From assembly GCA_025594325.1 (NCBI GenBank), contig JANHCV010000013.1, forward strand, positions 806,001 through 870,000: 64,000 bases of DNA, given 5' to 3'. The translations under genes and the position numbers were made by a program. This document shows positions 32,549 to 43,463 of this stretch, piece by piece; positions within the stretch are counted from its first letter, which is position 1; the number at the start of each line of letters is the position of its first letter. Source of the DNA: Blastocladiella emersonii ATCC 22665. Taxonomy: Eukaryota > Blastocladiomycota > Blastocladiomycetes > Blastocladiales > Blastocladiaceae. The notes below the pieces were generated by a model. That model searched no databases. It saw only the letters and a list, made by a program, of their open reading frames with translations, and had not been told where the DNA came from.

Positions 32549-35500
32549 CTAGTTGGGAAACAGGGGAAGCAGCACGGCATGCTGAAGCCGACCTTCAAGC
32601 ACCAACCGCGCTGACACGACGCTAGTCGCCTTGGGGGTCACCTTCTTCTCGTCACCAAACGACATGATCGCGGGGGGCACCGTACGGTCGACCATGGCCG
32701 CGCGACAGAACTCGAGGTACTCGGCAAGCGCGTCGCTATCGCCCTCCCATACCATGGTTGGGTACGGGTCCGTGCAATGCTTGGCGTATTCGTCCTCCGC
32801 CCGTCCAGCAATACGCCGCCACTTAGTCGCCTGGAGGCGCTCGGTCGCCGATGCAAGCCTTTGCGGGGGCGGCGGCACGTACAAGAAGCTGATATCAAGC
32901 GCCGGCGTAACCCAGTTGGATTTGCCCTGCGGCGCGATCACGACGGGGTGGTTGATGAACAAGATGGCAATCACGCCGCGCGTGCTGCGACCCGTCAATT
33001 TCATGGTCCAAGTGCCGCCGGTCGTGCTGCCAATAGAAAGCAGTCGCTCGATCAGGTTTCTGAGAGCACGCGCGCTCGATGCTGCAGAAGCGGCAGCTGG
33101 CGCAAGCGCTGCCGACAAGGGCGCGATCGCCGATTGATCGCGAGCTCCGCCGTACATGTCTGCGAGCGTCGCAAGCGCGACTTGATGCATAAATACGGGC
33201 GCAGTTGGCCCGTTTTCCGCAGGGAATCCAGGAATTCCTGCGAGACGCGGGATCAGCGGACCGAGCCCAAGCGCAGGCGCAACCGCATGTGAGACTTTGC
33301 GGACGGTAACGGTCACGATCCGCTTCTTGCGGTTGATGTCGACGCTGGTCGCGCGCGCCGAGTAAGGCAAGCGAAGCGTCATGACCTTGCCGTCAGCTAG
33401 CACTGCGACGGCGCCCCGGTGCTGAGCGAGATCGCAAGCAGGAATGGGATTCACCGTGACGCGGTCGCCGCGACGCGGAATGGTGAGTACAAGCTCAGTC
33501 GTGTCGCCTCCTCGATCGGTGAGTTGAGCGGCAGACAGGTGCCACGCCGGGCGGCACGCATATCCAGGAGCAGAACGCGTGTAATCCATGACACCGCGCA
33601 GCGCGCCCTGCGCAAAGCTCAGAGGGACAAGGCAAGTGCGAACCGCGTGAATCGAGGACGGCGTGTCGTCCCTGGCAAGCGGAAGCCAGTCAGTAATACA
33701 AGCGGGCTCAGAATTGGCATAGTCGCGGGCCTGGCCAAGTGCAGGGATCGCAAAGAGCGCGTAGCAAGCTTTGGGAAAAGCCTTGACGGCCTTGGGATCA
33801 AAGTACCACAAGACGTTGACTGTGCCGCTGGCCACGTCGTGGGAGAGATTCAAGCTCTCGTAGAAAGTGACGGCGTCGGACGAGGGATCCAGATTTGCAG
33901 CAACTCGAACGCAGCACGAGCTCAAGTCAGCGGGCAAGTCGTGGAGCGCGAACAAAGCCGTGGCGCGCGCGACCATGGGATCGCGGGTAAGCACGCCATC
34001 AAGCTGGCCGAGGCCGTGAAGCTTGACAAGCAGCGAGCGCTCCTGGCCCGCGGAGTCGCTCGCATCGAAGAGGTAGCTGGACCAGCCCTTAATCGGCGGA
34101 CAGAGAGGGAACGGAGGAGTGGTGTACGGCGCAGAACCCGTCCACACAAGACGGTGCGAGGCCATGGCGTACGCGATCGCCTTGACGCCAAACGCGGGCG
34201 TCGGAAACGAGCCGCCTACAGAAACGTACGAATTAGTTCCCGTTTGTAGCGTGGCGAGGTAACACCGTTTAGCTCGCAAAAGAAGTGAACGTGCGTACCT
34301 AGCGCGTACTTTACCTCGTCGCTGCGACCCGCCGAGCTCGAGATAAACTTGAGAATAGAGAGCAGCTGGTCCGATTCGGCAATGGAAATTGGCACCTCGG
34401 GTGGCTTGAGCTTCACGAAAGTGACGCTGCGGTAAGGCGCGATACCCAAAGACCCACCGTTGTTGGGCGCAAACGGTCGAACGTGAGCAAACCAATGATC
34501 GCTCTCCGCGTCCTGCTGCTCGTAAAGCGCGACGCCAAAGAGCGTCGAGAAAGCATGGGGAGGGAGCGCGTGGTGCTCTTGAAAGTACTCGATCGGGCGC
34601 GCGTAGCGAGCCATCGTCCGATTCGAGCACAAGCGCATAAGCGACTTGTCAGTCGAAATAGGACTGCTGTGCTTGAGCAGGTGCGCGCCGTGAAGAACGA
34701 GATTGAGCGGGCCGCAGCGGTCCATGAGAGTAGAAGTGTCGATTACATCAAAGCGCTGTTGTGGGTCGGCAAGAAGGCGCTCCATGACAAGGACGGCATC
34801 GCCGAGTGCAAAGGTTATCTCGTGCCGCTGACGTCTTGAAGTCACGGGCGGGTTCGGGAAGTCCGCGTCCGCGTCCTTGACCTTGTCGACAGATGCGTCC
34901 ACGACTGGGTTCATGACCACGCCCGCATTTTTACCATCCAAAACGGGCCCAAACTCCCACCAGAGCCAGTTGATCCAAGAATGGAGTTGAATACGCATAG
35001 ACGGCTCGACACGCTTACTGCAGATGTCGATGAAGAAACCAGCGCACGGCGCACCAAGAACGCAAGCAGCCCGAGTCCGAGCGCTCGCCATGGTCGGATT
35101 GATGGCAAACGGCGAAACCCGCTTGACCACCGTCGGCCGAGTCGTTGGGCGGAGAGTTGGAGCGGCCCGAAGAAGGAAGGCTTGACTCTTTGAAGTAATG
35201 CCCGCCGCCGGCGAGATACTGCACCTCGGAACGTGCGCGAGCTGAGGCTGACGGTTTGAGCTTGTTGGGATGACCCAAAACCGCGGCCGAGAACGAAAGC
35301 TGTTCACAAACATCTGCAACGCGTGGCCCATCGGGATTCAGCTTGACAAGCCGCTTCACATCCGCGAATCGGCGGTGCACATGAGCAGGAGAATCGTGCA
35401 GCGCCTTCCGCGACGCGTCCCAATGCGCCCGATCCAGCGAGAGTTCGGCCAGCCAGCGCTTCCAGCACTTGCGCACGGCGTGAAGGGTGGCGTCGTCCAA

Positions 35501-35962
35501 AACACGAATGCGTCGATCTTTCGAGCGCCAGTCAATATCGATACAGGCAAGCATGGCGGCCTCCCAGAACGCAATCGACTCGGGCTCGAGGAACTCGGAA
35601 ATCCAAAGCTGGGAAATGTAACGTTTGGCAGTCTCGCCGTCGGCTGCAGTGGTCGCAATGACGTGCAAGATAAGGAGCGAGCGAGCAATCGCCTCGGGGC
35701 GCGCGTCGTTGAGGACAAAGTTCATGCGAGCGCCACCTGCTCTGTGTTTGCGCGACGCCACACGAATGGTGAAGCCGACAGAGCGCAGATCATGGAAGCC
35801 GCACAAGAGCGCAGAGAGACTGCGATCGGGATCACTGGCATCGTGGTAGAGGAAGACGTCGGAGGCGTGCGAGTCGCTGAACGGATCAAAGTGTTCGGCC
35901 GGGTCGGCGTATAGAACCGACGCGCTCGTCTGTGTCGGCATAAATTCGGCCGCTGGATCCAT
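32549..35962 (-). pseudogene. DUF4470 copy 2, single frameshift
   Basis: Exon 1 runs 35962-34299 and exon 2 34215-32549. The intron at 34216-34298 (GTACGC…CTGTAG) is in phase (…YALG-GSFPTPAF…). Exon 1 begins MDPAAEFMPTQTSA and includes the DUF4470 core (ALLCGFHDLRSVGFTI, FVLNDARPEAIARSLLILH). Near 35130 the frame slips by one base: before it SNSPPNDSADG, after it TVVKRVSPFAINP, each matching copies 1 and 3. No intron fits there. Exon 2 is fully open and ends LLPLFPN with TAG. One indel therefore separates this copy from an intact gene of about 1,110 residues, so it is either a young pseudogene or a sequencing error. Adjacent to copy 3 in the same direction. Confidence 0.75.
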
Positions 35963-36091
35963 TGCGTCAAGTTATGCGTCAAGTTATTTCATGAGTTTAG
36001 CATCAGTGTCTAAGGGTGGCGCAGGTTGAGCTGCCTGGACGGGCGGCGCAAAGTTTCTTTGCCAGCCGCTGCGAAAAACGTCGCGTGAGCG

Positions 36092-36114
36092 CTCACATGA
36101 TTTCCCGACGCGTC
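36092..36114 (-). promoter_or_regulatory. Composite promoter motif of DUF4470 copy 2
   Basis: On the minus strand: GACGCGTC, five bases, ATCATGTGAG, 130-152 bp before the ATG at 35962 and pointing at it. Confidence 0.7.
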
Positions 36115-36310
36115 TCACGTTGCCTAGCGTCGCGCCCGCGCAATTCACTTGAAACGAAAAAGGCTTACCCGGCACCAAGCTGAAGTTCAATGTCAGCGGA
36201 TCGGATCTTAGACTTCCGCCACAAACGCAGGAAGAAAGGCCGTCCCGGGCGATCAACTTAAATCAACTAGGGAACGTGTATTATCAAAAGCAAACATAAT
36301 CATCTGCGAG

Positions 36311-39300
36311 CTACACGGTGGTAGAGGGGTACGTGGGATACAGCGGCATCAGGAGGGCGCGCTTGAGCTCCGATTTGAGGCAGTCAAAGGCTGCACGCAC
36401 GCCCGAGTCGGTGCCCGGAACGTTGGACAGCGAGCGGACGGGCGCGGCCGCATGGCAATAGTCCAGGTACTCGCCGATCGCGTCCGCGCTCTCGGCAACG
36501 CACCAGACAGCGGGCACCTGCTGTCCGTTCGCGACGCAATGCGCGGCCTCGGCCGCCGCGACAAGCTTGCGCACCTTTTCGGCGCTCGCACGCAAAGCGG
36601 GCCGCGCGGTCTTGAGCGGAGGCGGCGGCACAAACAGGTAGCTGACGTCGAGCGCGGGCGTGATACCGTTCGCCTTGCCATGCGGCGGAAGGACAACGCG
36701 ACGATGGACAACGAGCACGGCAATTGTACCGCGCGGGCCGTACGCCGCGAGTTTCACGACGCACGCGCGCTCATGGCTGGCCGCGTACTGAAAGAGCTGC
36801 TGGACCATCGACTTGAGCGCGAGCGCGTTCCACGCGCCGAATCCAGCGCTGCCTACACGTGGCGCACGAGGAACGACGGCAGACTTTTCGTTGCGCGGCC
36901 ACTCGCGGGACGTAAACATGCTTCTGAGAGTGTGAAGCGCGGCGCCGTGCAAGTATTTCGACACGCAGTTCGCGAGCGGCGCAAAGCGGGGAATCAGCGG
37001 GCCGAGACCAAGCGAGGGCACGACAGCGGCCGCGATTTTGTCGACCTCAACGGTGATCGTGCGTTTGCGACGGTCAATGGAGACACGTGTCGCGCGAGCA
37101 GAGTACGGCAGCTGAAAGGTCTGGACCTTGCCGTCGACAAGCAAAGCGACAGCGCCACGGTACTGCGCGAGGTCGCCGTCGGGCACGGGTTTCACTGTAA
37201 CCTTGTCGCGACCGCGCGGAAGGCCGAGCACAAGCTTGGCGGCGCGCTCGTAGAACGATTTGGAGTCGTGCTTGCCGTCGTTAATGAGTTCAAGCACGGG
37301 CAAGCACCATTGCGGTTGAGGCGTAGGCTGAGCAGCGGAAGCAGCGTAATCAATGGCCCCTTGGACCCCGCACTGGGTGTCAACCAGATCAATAGCTGAG
37401 AACGAAACCGCCGTGGCCGCAAAAGGCTCGGCGTTCTCATCGTACGAAAGCATGTTGCTGATGGGAAACGGCTCGTTGGGCTCGTTGGGCTCGAGGCTGT
37501 GCTGCGCATTGAAAATTTTGACAGCGTACAAGGCGAAGGATGGCTTCAGCTCCGGAGACGGCAAGTCCATACTGAGCCAACTAACTCGAACTGTACTGCA
37601 GACGTGGTCGCACGTCGCGTTAATACAGTGACTGAACTGAAGAAGCCCGGCTATGTGTCTGGTACCAACACGAATGGAGCATCCAACAAGGCCGTCCCGC
37701 CAAGATTCAATCAGCACGAATGTGGCGCTCGCACGGTAAATGTGCTTGACGGAGGAAGGCAAATATCCAAGGACTCCGTGCGCCAGCATCAGCGGCATTC
37801 GCTCAAGCAGCGCTTCGGCCACGCGGGGCAAAAAATTGGTAAATGGCTTGAGGCGCTCGTTTAAGTCAAAGGGAAACGAGGTGTACGGGGCTGCTCCAGC
37901 CCAAACAAGGCGGCGGCTGGCCATGGCATACGAAATGGCCTTGATCGCAAAAGCAGGGGTGGAGAACAAGCCTCCTTAAAAGGGTTAGCAGGCGGTAGGT
38001 CAGTTAACGTTAGGTTGATTGCGTACAAGAGACGACGTACCAAACATGTACTTGTCATCGTCCTCACCACACTCAAAGTCGTGCAAATGAATTTTGACCG
38101 TCTCCAAGCCGCCCGATGCATCAAAGGAAACTGGCACGTCCGGGACGGGAAGCTTACAAAGTATGATACTGACAAAGGGGCTCGGATTGGCGATGGAATG
38201 TGGCCGAGCACTGATACGAGGCGCAAACGGCCAAACACGCGACAGCCAGTGACCAAACTCGCCGCCATCCTCGTCGTAAATTGCAACGCCGAAGAGGACA
38301 GGGAAGAGGTGTGGCGGGAGGCCGAAAAATAGGTTGTAGAACCCGGCCGAGTCGGAGACCTGCGTCTCAACTGGGGCATTTGTGTGAAGCAAAAGGATGG
38401 ACGAGTCGCCCGCGACCAAGTCGTTGTGCTTGAGCAGGTGCGAGCCGTGTAAAGCGATGTTGAGCGCGCCGCAGTGGGCGATGAGCGTGGACGTATCGAT
38501 CACGTCGAAGCGGAGCGCGGTGTTAGCAAGAAACTGTTCCATCACCAGCACAGCGTCTCCAGCAACGAAAGTGAGCGTGTGAGGTGAAGGCGAATCGGGC
38601 GCAAACGCGTCGGACAGAGCACGGAGCCACGCGCGTAGTTGATTAAACATCGAGTCCTGGATCCGCTCGCCGTCCAGGTCGACAAAAAAACCCGTGAGCG
38701 GAATACCAAGCATCGAGTGGGGAGAAGTACCCATGCCCAGGAAGGACGGATTCGGAACTAGGACGGGCCCACTCTTGCTATCGCCTTCAAGCGAGGCTGG
38801 CGACGGCGATCCGGCGCGGCTCGAGCTTGGGCTGGTGCCAAACGGATACCTGCCGCCGTCCAAGAGATGCTGAACTTCGCAGCCCGCTCGAGCAACGATT
38901 GACGGCTTCAATTTGTCGGCACAATCAAGCAACAGTGCAGTAGTTGCATGTCGCCGCTTCTCGACCACGATGTTGATGCAATACTTTCCGTCAGGTGTGG
39001 ATAAGCTATTTTGAGGGTTATCGTGAGCAAACAAGGCCTCGCGCGAGGGCGTCCAGTCGAGGTCCCCAAGGGCTACGGATTTGTCAAGCCAGCTTGCCCA
39101 GCAGTCACAGACCGCTTGAAGGGTAGCGCCATCCATCACGCGCACGCGCGAGGTAGTCGAGAGCCAGTCGTGATCGATGCAAGCGCGCGCTTGGGTCCAC
39201 CAAAAGTCTCGCACCTCCGTTTCGATCAGGTCCGCGACCCAGATTTGGCCGAGGAAGCGGTCAAGCGTCGGGCGGTCCAGCGTCGGGTACATGAGCGCAT

Positions 39301-39592
39301 GCAGGATGAAAAGGGAGCGAGCAATCGATTCGACGCGCAAGTCGTTGAGCGTGAACGACATGGCAGCACGCGACTTTTTTAGCCCAGCCTGGCCAAGCGT
39401 GTGCGCGACCGAGCGCAAGTCGTTGAAGCCGCAAAGCAGGGCACTTAGGTCACGGCCAGAACGGCTAGCATCGTGGTAGCGAAAGATGTCGGCGGCATGC
39501 GAGTTGCTGTAAGGGTCGAAGCAGGCGGAAGCGTCACCATAAATAACGGTTGCGCTCGTCTGCATCGGCATAAATTGCGACGCTGAATCCAT
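36311..39592 (-). CDS. DUF4470-domain protein, copy 3 (intact)
   Basis: Exons 39592-38041 and 37974-36311. The intron (GTACGT, GCTAAC, TTAAG) is in phase, giving 1,071 residues. N-terminal FMPMQTSATVIYGDAS is the family entry motif. The DUF4470-like core lies at about residues 35-100 (ALLCGFNDLRSVAHTL, FTLNDLRVESIARSLFILHAL). The middle region has FFVDLDGERIQDSM and a conserved block VMEQFLANTALRFDVIDTSTL. Exon 2 carries AYAMASRRLVW-like SYAMASRRLVW, DLAQYRGAVALLVDGK, LPYSARAT and GLGPLIPRFA. The latter part resembles the C-terminal region that follows DUF4470 in other fungal proteins. No catalytic motif or MYND finger is seen. Role unknown; the DUF4470 domain is otherwise known from the dynein-arm assembly factor DNAAF3. 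Confidence 0.85.
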
Positions 39593-39703
39593 TGCGGCAA
39601 GTTATTTCACGAGTTTAGCATGTACGGAGTCGGGGGGAGCAGAGCTGGGAGTGAAGCGGCCAATTCGTCCCTATGGCAAGTGGCGAAAATTTGGCGTGTG
39701 GCG

Positions 39704-39726
39704 CTCACATGATTTCTCGCCGCGTC
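39704..39726 (-). promoter_or_regulatory. Composite promoter motif of DUF4470 copy 3
   Basis: On the minus strand: GACGCGGC (one mismatch in the MCB core), five bases, ATCATGTGAG. It lies 112-134 bp before the ATG at 39592. Confidence 0.65.
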
Positions 39727-39984
39727 TCGCAGCCGGTCTCCCCGGTCGACGCGCGGCTTGTCGCAATCATGTCACGGCCCGTTGGCCCAAAACTCAAGGA
39801 CTTCAAGGGGACACACACTCGTCTTTGGCCCGAAGACCTTGAAAAGTGACGTGCAGCAATATCTGCCTGACGGACGCGCGTGCAACGATGGCGAGATCAG
39901 TGCTCCCACGGGGACGGGCATAGTAGATGGATGTACATGCATCAACTCTAGTACTTTCCGAACACTCCGCTTATCATATTAGCC

Positions 39985-40300
39985 TACTTCTCGACCCGCT
40001 CACGCTCATCGCAGCGGAGACTCGACTTGACCTTCTTCCTCTCCATCTCAATCGCGTCTCCCCACGTTTCACACATCCCCGCGTTCGCGGCGGCTCACGC
40101 GCGGCGGACGACGGCCGCGAGATCCGCGCCCGAGGACCCGTTCATCGACTTCACCATTTCCTCGCTCGTGACGATCTCCTCCACCCCGCCTGGCACACAA
40201 CGCACCAGTATCCTAAGAATGTCCGCGTGCTTGTGCCACGGGCAGGCCAACACCCACATTCACATCGAGTCGCCCGGTGCGCAAGAGGCTCGAAAACGCG
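39985..40300 (-). pseudogene. Duplicated 3' fragment of the AAA+ ATPase gene
   Basis: Closely follows the end of the neighbouring gene (40940-41250): both have AATCGC, CCCACGT, CACGCGCGGCG, ACGACCGC or ACGGCCGC, GATCCGCGCCCGAG and CGCACCAGTATCC or CGCACCAGCATCC in the same order. The frame is not maintained and the ATPase core is missing. It represents the C-terminal helical subdomain only. Tandem partial duplication, decayed. Confidence 0.7.
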
Positions 40301-40927
40301 TCGTTCTCACGTCGCAGCTCAGTATCCCTAGCCCTCGAGGATGAGCAAGTGCGTGTTCCTGGCGGCGTCGCGGATGGCCAGGGATGTGGACGCGAAGAGA
40401 AGCTGATTCATCGCGCGGGTCCAAGCCGATCAACGTCTCCATCCATGCGTGCGTGTCCCGAGCAATCGTTGCCTGTCTCCGCTGCCAAACGACGCGTTAG
40501 ATGTGAAGGACCATGGTGCGCAGTGTGACGCGGAGGTGGCACGCGAGCCACTCATCCAGCTTGCTTTGGCGCTTGACTGTGCGTAAAGCAAGCTCCGTTT
40601 CACGCTGGCGGGGACGTGAAAGCTGGTTGAGACCTACGGTTGCGCGCGCAGGTCGCTCTTTGGGCCCCGGAGTTGAGCTCGATCGCACGGACCAGGATCT
40701 GTACGATGACGGGGACGCAGAATGTGGTTGGAAACAGCGGCCGCGTGCTGCTCGCATGTTTTCTGCTCACGCGCTGGCGATCGCGAGCGCCAAGTCCTTG
40801 AGCTACTCACAATAGCCAACGAGCGCGCCTGTACCTCACCGCCTGCTCCTGATGCATCCTCCGTTGATGCGCTCTCCTTTGCTTCACCGATCATGTTCAG
40901 CAAGCAAACCACTCGTATAAATTGACT
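40301..40927. other. Intergenic, nothing recognised
   Basis: About 630 bp between the ATPase fragment and the ATPase gene. No domain or repeat identified. Confidence 0.45.
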
Positions 40928-42571
40928 CTACGCAGCGCGCCACTTCTCAACCCGCTCGCGCTCGTCGCGTCGAATGCTCGGCCGGAGCTTCGCCCTCGCC
41001 ACCTCAATCGCCTCTTCCCACGTCACACACGTCCCCGCATCCACAGCAGCCCACGCGCGGCGCACGACCGCCGCAAGATCCGCGCCCGAGTACCCTTCCA
41101 TCCGCTTCGCGACATCACGCACCTCGACCTCCTCCACCGCGCCGCCCGTCGCGCGACGCACCAGCATCCGCAAAATCTCCTCCCGCTCTTTTGCGGATGG
41201 CGGGCCGACGTATACATGTACATCGAGCCTTCCCGCGCGCAGCAAACTCGGGCTCACGACCTCCGGGTGATTCGTCGCGGCAAGCACTACCACCCCACTA
41301 CCCGCCGCCGCATCGATCTCGATCGCAAGCTGCGTCGCCATCTTGCTCGCCGTCTCGCCGCCCCCGCTCCGAAACACGGCGTCGATCTCATCGAGAAACA
41401 CGACGGCCGGCGCCGCCGCCCTCGCCACCGCAAACACCCTGGCGATGGCCTTCTCGGACTCCCCGACGTGCGGGCGGACGAGGTCCGGGATACTGAGCGC
41501 GGCGAACGCCGCCTGCGACTCGCCGGCGACGGCGCGCGCCAGGTGCGTTTTGCCTGTGCCGGGCGGGCCGTATAGGAGGACGCCCGCGGTGCGCGAGGGG
41601 ACCCCCAAACGGGAGAAGGCGGCGGGGTGGAGTGACGGCCACACGAGGTGGTGGAGTAGACGCGATTTGGCGGAGGCGAGGCCGCCGAGGTCCGAGAACG
41701 AGGTGGTCGGGATCGGGTCGGGGGTGGCGGACGTCGCGCTGGGCGTGAGCGCGGAGGCGGCGGCGAGGACGGCGGGAAGTCCCCAAAAGGGGGTGAGGGG
41801 GAGGCGGGTGAAGAGCGCAGCGAGGTCCGCGTGCACCCACCCGTGCGTCGCGGCGGCGAGCGAGGCGAGGTCCGCGGGGGACGCAGTCGGCCAGTACAGC
41901 GACGCGAGCGCGGCGCGGGCGGGGGTATCGGGCGGGGTCAGGGTGACGGTATCCTACGCGTTGCGGGTTAGTGCGACGGCGTTGTGGTAGGGAGGGCGAG
42001 GGTGAGTACCGTGACCCAGGCGCGAAACCCGCGCGGCACCTTCTCGCTCTCGCGCGCGGTCGCGGCGACGAGAACCTGCGCGTTGCCCTCGTCCCGGAGC
42101 CGCGCGAGGACGCGGTCCGCGGCGAACGCGAGGTCGGGGTCAGCGTACAGCGAGGCGACGTTGTCCAGGACCACTACAGTTGCGCTATCAGCACTGCCCC
42201 CTCGGAGCGCGAGTGTGCGACGTACCAATCGTCCGCTTCTCACCCTCCCCCTCCGCAGCCGCCCGCACAATCCGCTCAAGCCCAAACCCCGCCCGTCCGC
42301 CCGGGTACGCCGCGCTGATCCGCGCGGGGACGACGGTGACGACGTCGCATGCGTACGTCTTCGCGAGGTGCGCGAGCAGGTACGACTTGCCGGTGCCCGT
42401 CGCGCCGACGAGGAGCAGGACGGCCGACGGCGGGATCAGCGGGCCGAGGTCGTCTCCCAAAGTGGGGCCAGCGGCGAAGCGCGCGACGAGCGCGTCGAGG
42501 TGTGCGTACGCGGCCGGGTACGCTAAGCGGACGGCGGCGGCGTTGCATGGGGTGCCTTCATTGGTTGTCAT
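40928..42571 (-). CDS. Tandem AAA+ ATPase (AFG2/SPATA5-like or PEX1/6-like)
   Basis: Exons 42571-42226, 42173-42010 and 41953-40928 join in phase to 511 residues; the introns are only 52 and 56 nt. The first AAA module is small and degenerate: Walker A-like VGATGTGKS, Walker B-like VVVLDNVASL. The second is canonical: FSDLGGLASAK, Walker A GPPGTGKT, pore loop region VRPHVGESEKA, Walker B VVFLDEIDAVF, sensor 1 AATNHPE, arginine-finger region LLRAGRLDVHVYV. There is no N-terminal domain, so the protein is short for the AFG2/SPATA5 or PEX1/PEX6 groups (usually over 700 residues). It likely unfolds or remodels a protein complex. Assignment within the type II AAA family is uncertain. Divergent from the small coiled-coil gene, with 73 bp between start codons. 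Confidence 0.75.
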
Positions 42572-42644
42572 GGCGGTGTGGTGGGGTTGGTAGAAGTGTA
42601 CGTCGTCGTCGCGGCGGCGGTCTCATCGCAACTGAGACGCAACG

Positions 42645-43408
42645 ATGGTAACCGCCCGCCGCATGGACGGCCGACCTGATGCATCTCACTCCCACCGTGC
42701 TGGTGTAGGGCAACGACGTGAGCCGGCCCGAAGACGCACCAGCGGCACATCATCGCGCGCGCGGCGCGTCGGCGACGGGCATCGTGACCGTCTCCTCCCA
42801 CTCTTCCCCCCACCTCGACGACGCCGACGCGCCCGCGTGGTTCACAGACCTGACCTCGCTCACCTCATCTCCGCCGCGGCACCGTCGCGCGCGCACGACG
42901 CCCGAAACCGCGACCGCGCGGCCCGCGACCCCCGAGACCGCCGCCGCTTCGCCGGCGTGGCTGTCCAAGTTCGCCCCGTCGCCCACCCACTCTCCCCAAA
43001 ACGATGACGCAACGGCAGCCGCCGCGGTGACGCGCGCCGTGACGCAGATCGGCGGCGCGACGGACGCGCAGCTGGCGCTGGCGGCGGCAAGGCAGGCGCG
43101 CGTGGTGCGGGTGCTGGGGGAGGCGGCGGGCGGGGTCGATGGCGTGGCAAGGCGCGTGGTGCAGAGGATGAGGGAGGCTGAGGGGGTTGACGGGCAGGTT
43201 GGCGAGGGTACGTGATGTGAGGGTGTAGGAGGGGTGCAGGGGCTGACGATGGAGAGGTGTGCATGTAGCGGTGGCGCTGGCGGACAAGTTGGACGAGGTC
43301 GAGCAGCACCTCGACCTGATGATTGCACGCGTCGGGTTGGTGCTGGGCGAGGACGAGGTGGCGTTCCTCACGAGCACGGCGGGCGAGGCGGAGACGACGG
43401 TGAGATGA
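42645..43408 (+). CDS. Small coiled-coil protein with an intron directly after the start codon
   Basis: Exons 42645-42647 (the ATG alone), 42709-43207 and 43269-43408. All junctions are in phase, giving 213 residues. The first intron (GTAACC…GTGTAG, 61 nt) splits the start codon from the rest; without it the frame has no ATG. The protein has a low-complexity Pro/Thr-rich N-terminal half, then a helical region (DAQLALAAARQARVV; ADKLDEVEQHLDLMI) that probably forms a coiled coil. The size and C-terminal helix resemble small subunits of BLOC-1/BORC-type trafficking complexes, but I cannot assign a family. It converges on the ML-domain gene with 55 bp between ends. Confidence 0.6.
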
Positions 43409-43463
43409 CGAAGAAGGAACAATATATACAAACTCGACTCGACCCATTACCAACACGACCCCC

